Shown piece by piece: positions 5,552-6,273 of a DNA stretch of 6,273 nt. The DNA comes from Desulfocapsa sp. (GTDB taxonomy: Bacteria > Desulfobacterota > Desulfobulbia > Desulfobulbales > Desulfocapsaceae). The stretch covers positions 1-6,273 of the forward strand of contig JAOZLM010000135.1 of the NCBI GenBank assembly GCA_029934815.1. The letters run 5' to 3'. The notes beneath the pieces are model-generated. The model had not been told where the DNA came from. It saw nothing but the letters and a program-made list of their open reading frames with translations, and did not search any database. A program made the position numbers and the translations under genes. Numbering within the stretch: position 1 is the first letter of the stretch; every line of letters starts with the position of its first letter.

Positions 5552-6127
5552 ATGAAAAATTGCATACTTATTTTACTCTTGTTATTTATGTGTACGGCTT
5601 GTTCTACTGTCAGTGTTGATACCGATTTTAACCCGGGGTATGACTTTACTCAGCTTAAAACCTATAGCTGGGTAACGAATGGCACAGCCCCTTCCAGTGA
5701 CACCAGAATCAATAATGATTTAATTATCGACAGGGTTCGCAGTGCGGTGGAGTCAAATCTTGCTGCACGAGGATTTGTTAAAGTAAGCGGTCAGGCGACA
5801 GATTTTCAGGTAAGCTGGCATGGTGCCATAGAGAAAAAACTACAGGTAGATACGATTGACCATTTTTACAGCCCATACGGCTACGGCTCTCTCTATCGTG
5901 ATCCATTTTTGGTTGGTGGCAGTACCATGCGTACTAGTACAGCACGAGAGTACGAAGTAGGGTCAATAATCATCGATATCCTTGATCCGATAAAACACAA
6001 ACTGATCTGGCGGGGAAGCGGCAGTAAGATGCTAAGTCGTGAATCAAATTCAGAAGAAACCACTAAAAGAATAGACGAAGCAGTTACTGCAATTTTAAAA
6101 GACTTTCCGCCTGTAAAAAAATATTGA
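5552..6127 (+). CDS. DUF4136-like outer-membrane lipoprotein
   Basis: The product is 191 aa. The N-terminus is a lipoprotein signal (MKNC, hydrophobic run, then CTAC) with the lipidated cysteine most likely C17. The -3 residue is Cys instead of the usual Leu, which weakens the lipobox, but Ala at -1 and Ser at +2 fit, and +2 Ser predicts the outer membrane. The mature protein opens with VSVDTDFNPGYDFTQLKTYSW (20-40), the hallmark of the DUF4136 family. It continues with a helix LIIDRVRSAVESNLAARGF (57-75) followed by DFQVSWH (84-90), also as in that family. A Tyr/Gly-rich stretch (106-116) and the strands GSIIIDILDP and LIWRGSGSK follow. Function of the family is unknown. AGAGGA (5538-5543) overlaps the preceding stop codon, eight bases from the ATG, supporting coupling to the methionine-rich protein gene. 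Confidence 0.87.
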   Translation: MKNCILILLLLFMCTACSTVSVDTDFNPGYDFTQLKTYSWVTNGTAPSSDTRINNDLIIDRVRSAVESNLAARGFVKVSGQATDFQVSWHGAIEKKLQVDTIDHFYSPYGYGSLYRDPFLVGGSTMRTSTAREYEVGSIIIDILDPIKHKLIWRGSGSKMLSRESNSEETTKRIDEAVTAILKDFPPVKKY

Positions 6128-6152
6128 CAGCCCCGTTCCGGTCGGATATATT
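6124..6152 (+). promoter_or_regulatory. Near-consensus promoter, probably of tRNA-Asn
   Basis: TTGACA (6124-6129) and TATATT (6147-6152) are separated by the ideal 17 bases. The stretch between -10 and the expected start near 6159 is GC-rich (cgtgcg, 6153-6158), the type of discriminator found at stable-RNA promoters under stringent control. The -35 box contains the TGA stop of the lipoprotein gene (6125-6127). The tRNA would follow a leader of about 60 bases. Positions 6161-6219 show no other gene. Confidence 0.68.
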
Positions 6153-6219
6153 CGTGCGCCTACAGGTTGTTGCTGTCGGTGCTGATGATTTCGGTACATA
6201 TACCTTGTAGTTTGTTTAA

Positions 6220-6273
6220 TCCTCGATAGCTCAGTTGGTAGAGCAGGTGGCTGTTAACCACCTTGTCGCAAGT
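6220..6273 (+). tRNA. tRNA-Asn (anticodon GTT), 3' end outside window
   Basis: The cloverleaf can be read base by base: acceptor 5' strand TCCTCGA (6220-6226), T8-A9, D stem GCTC/GAGC (6229-6232 with 6241-6244) around AGTTGGTA, anticodon stem GGTGG/CCACC (6246-6250 with 6258-6262), loop CTGTTAA with anticodon GTT at 6253-6255, variable loop TTGTC (6263-6267) and the T-stem 5' strand GCAAG (6268-6272). GTT reads Asn codons AAC and AAT. The T loop, the acceptor 3' strand and any CCA lie beyond the window. Confidence 0.95.

Noticed and set aside
6193..6204. GGTA-N4-TACC short inverted repeat before the tRNA
   Set aside because: Four-base arms are too short to distinguish from chance, and there is no T-tract for a terminator.

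Overview
The window is a gene-dense stretch from a Gram-negative proteobacterium with moderate to low GC. Every gene lies on the + strand. The Gram-negative assignment rests on an RND efflux pump with a TolC-type outer-membrane channel, a DUF4136-type lipoprotein and sigma70-like promoters. The lineage is uncertain. The tRNA-Asn 5' half (TCCTCGATAGCTC...) differs from the enterobacterial tRNA-Asn as I remember it, and the efflux-pump and lipoprotein genes would fit Desulfobacterota or a non-enteric gammaproteobacterium. That placement is inference.

Layout. Positions 1-225 are the 3' end of an RND permease gene, which overlaps by ATGA (222-225) the complete TolC-like channel gene (222-1583). 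Positions 1584-1651 hold a strong sigma70 promoter and an inverted repeat with the geometry of a HipB operator. They are followed by hipB (1652-1957) and hipA (1954-3174), again overlapping by ATGA. This is a type II toxin-antitoxin module whose HipA kinase motifs look intact. Thirty-one bases after hipA comes a small SGNH/GDSL-like hydrolase gene (3206-3829), and 15 bases after that a YdfG-type short-chain dehydrogenase (3845-4600). A 93-base gap with a perfect DnaA-box match and an inverted repeat precedes a two-gene cell-envelope operon. Its genes encode a secreted methionine-rich protein of unknown function (4694-5539) and a DUF4136-like lipoprotein (5552-6127). The stop codon of the lipoprotein gene lies inside the -35 box of a near-consensus promoter with a GC-rich discriminator, which probably drives the tRNA-Asn gene (6220 onward, cut by the window end).

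How the genes work together. The RND permease and channel are parts of one tripartite pump; the periplasmic adaptor is presumably encoded upstream of the window. HipB should repress its own promoter and neutralise HipA. The methionine-rich protein and the lipoprotein are probably co-transcribed and both exported. No known function ties the SGNH and SDR genes to hipBA, but the tight same-strand spacing makes read-through likely.

The most interesting points are a hipBA promoter placed so that the mRNA would be leaderless or nearly so, two inverted repeats there whose centres are 20 bp apart, an SGNH gene with no ribosome binding site directly behind hipA and a changed block III motif, and the MMGM-containing secreted protein. 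I saw no insertion sequence, CRISPR array or clear intrinsic terminator.
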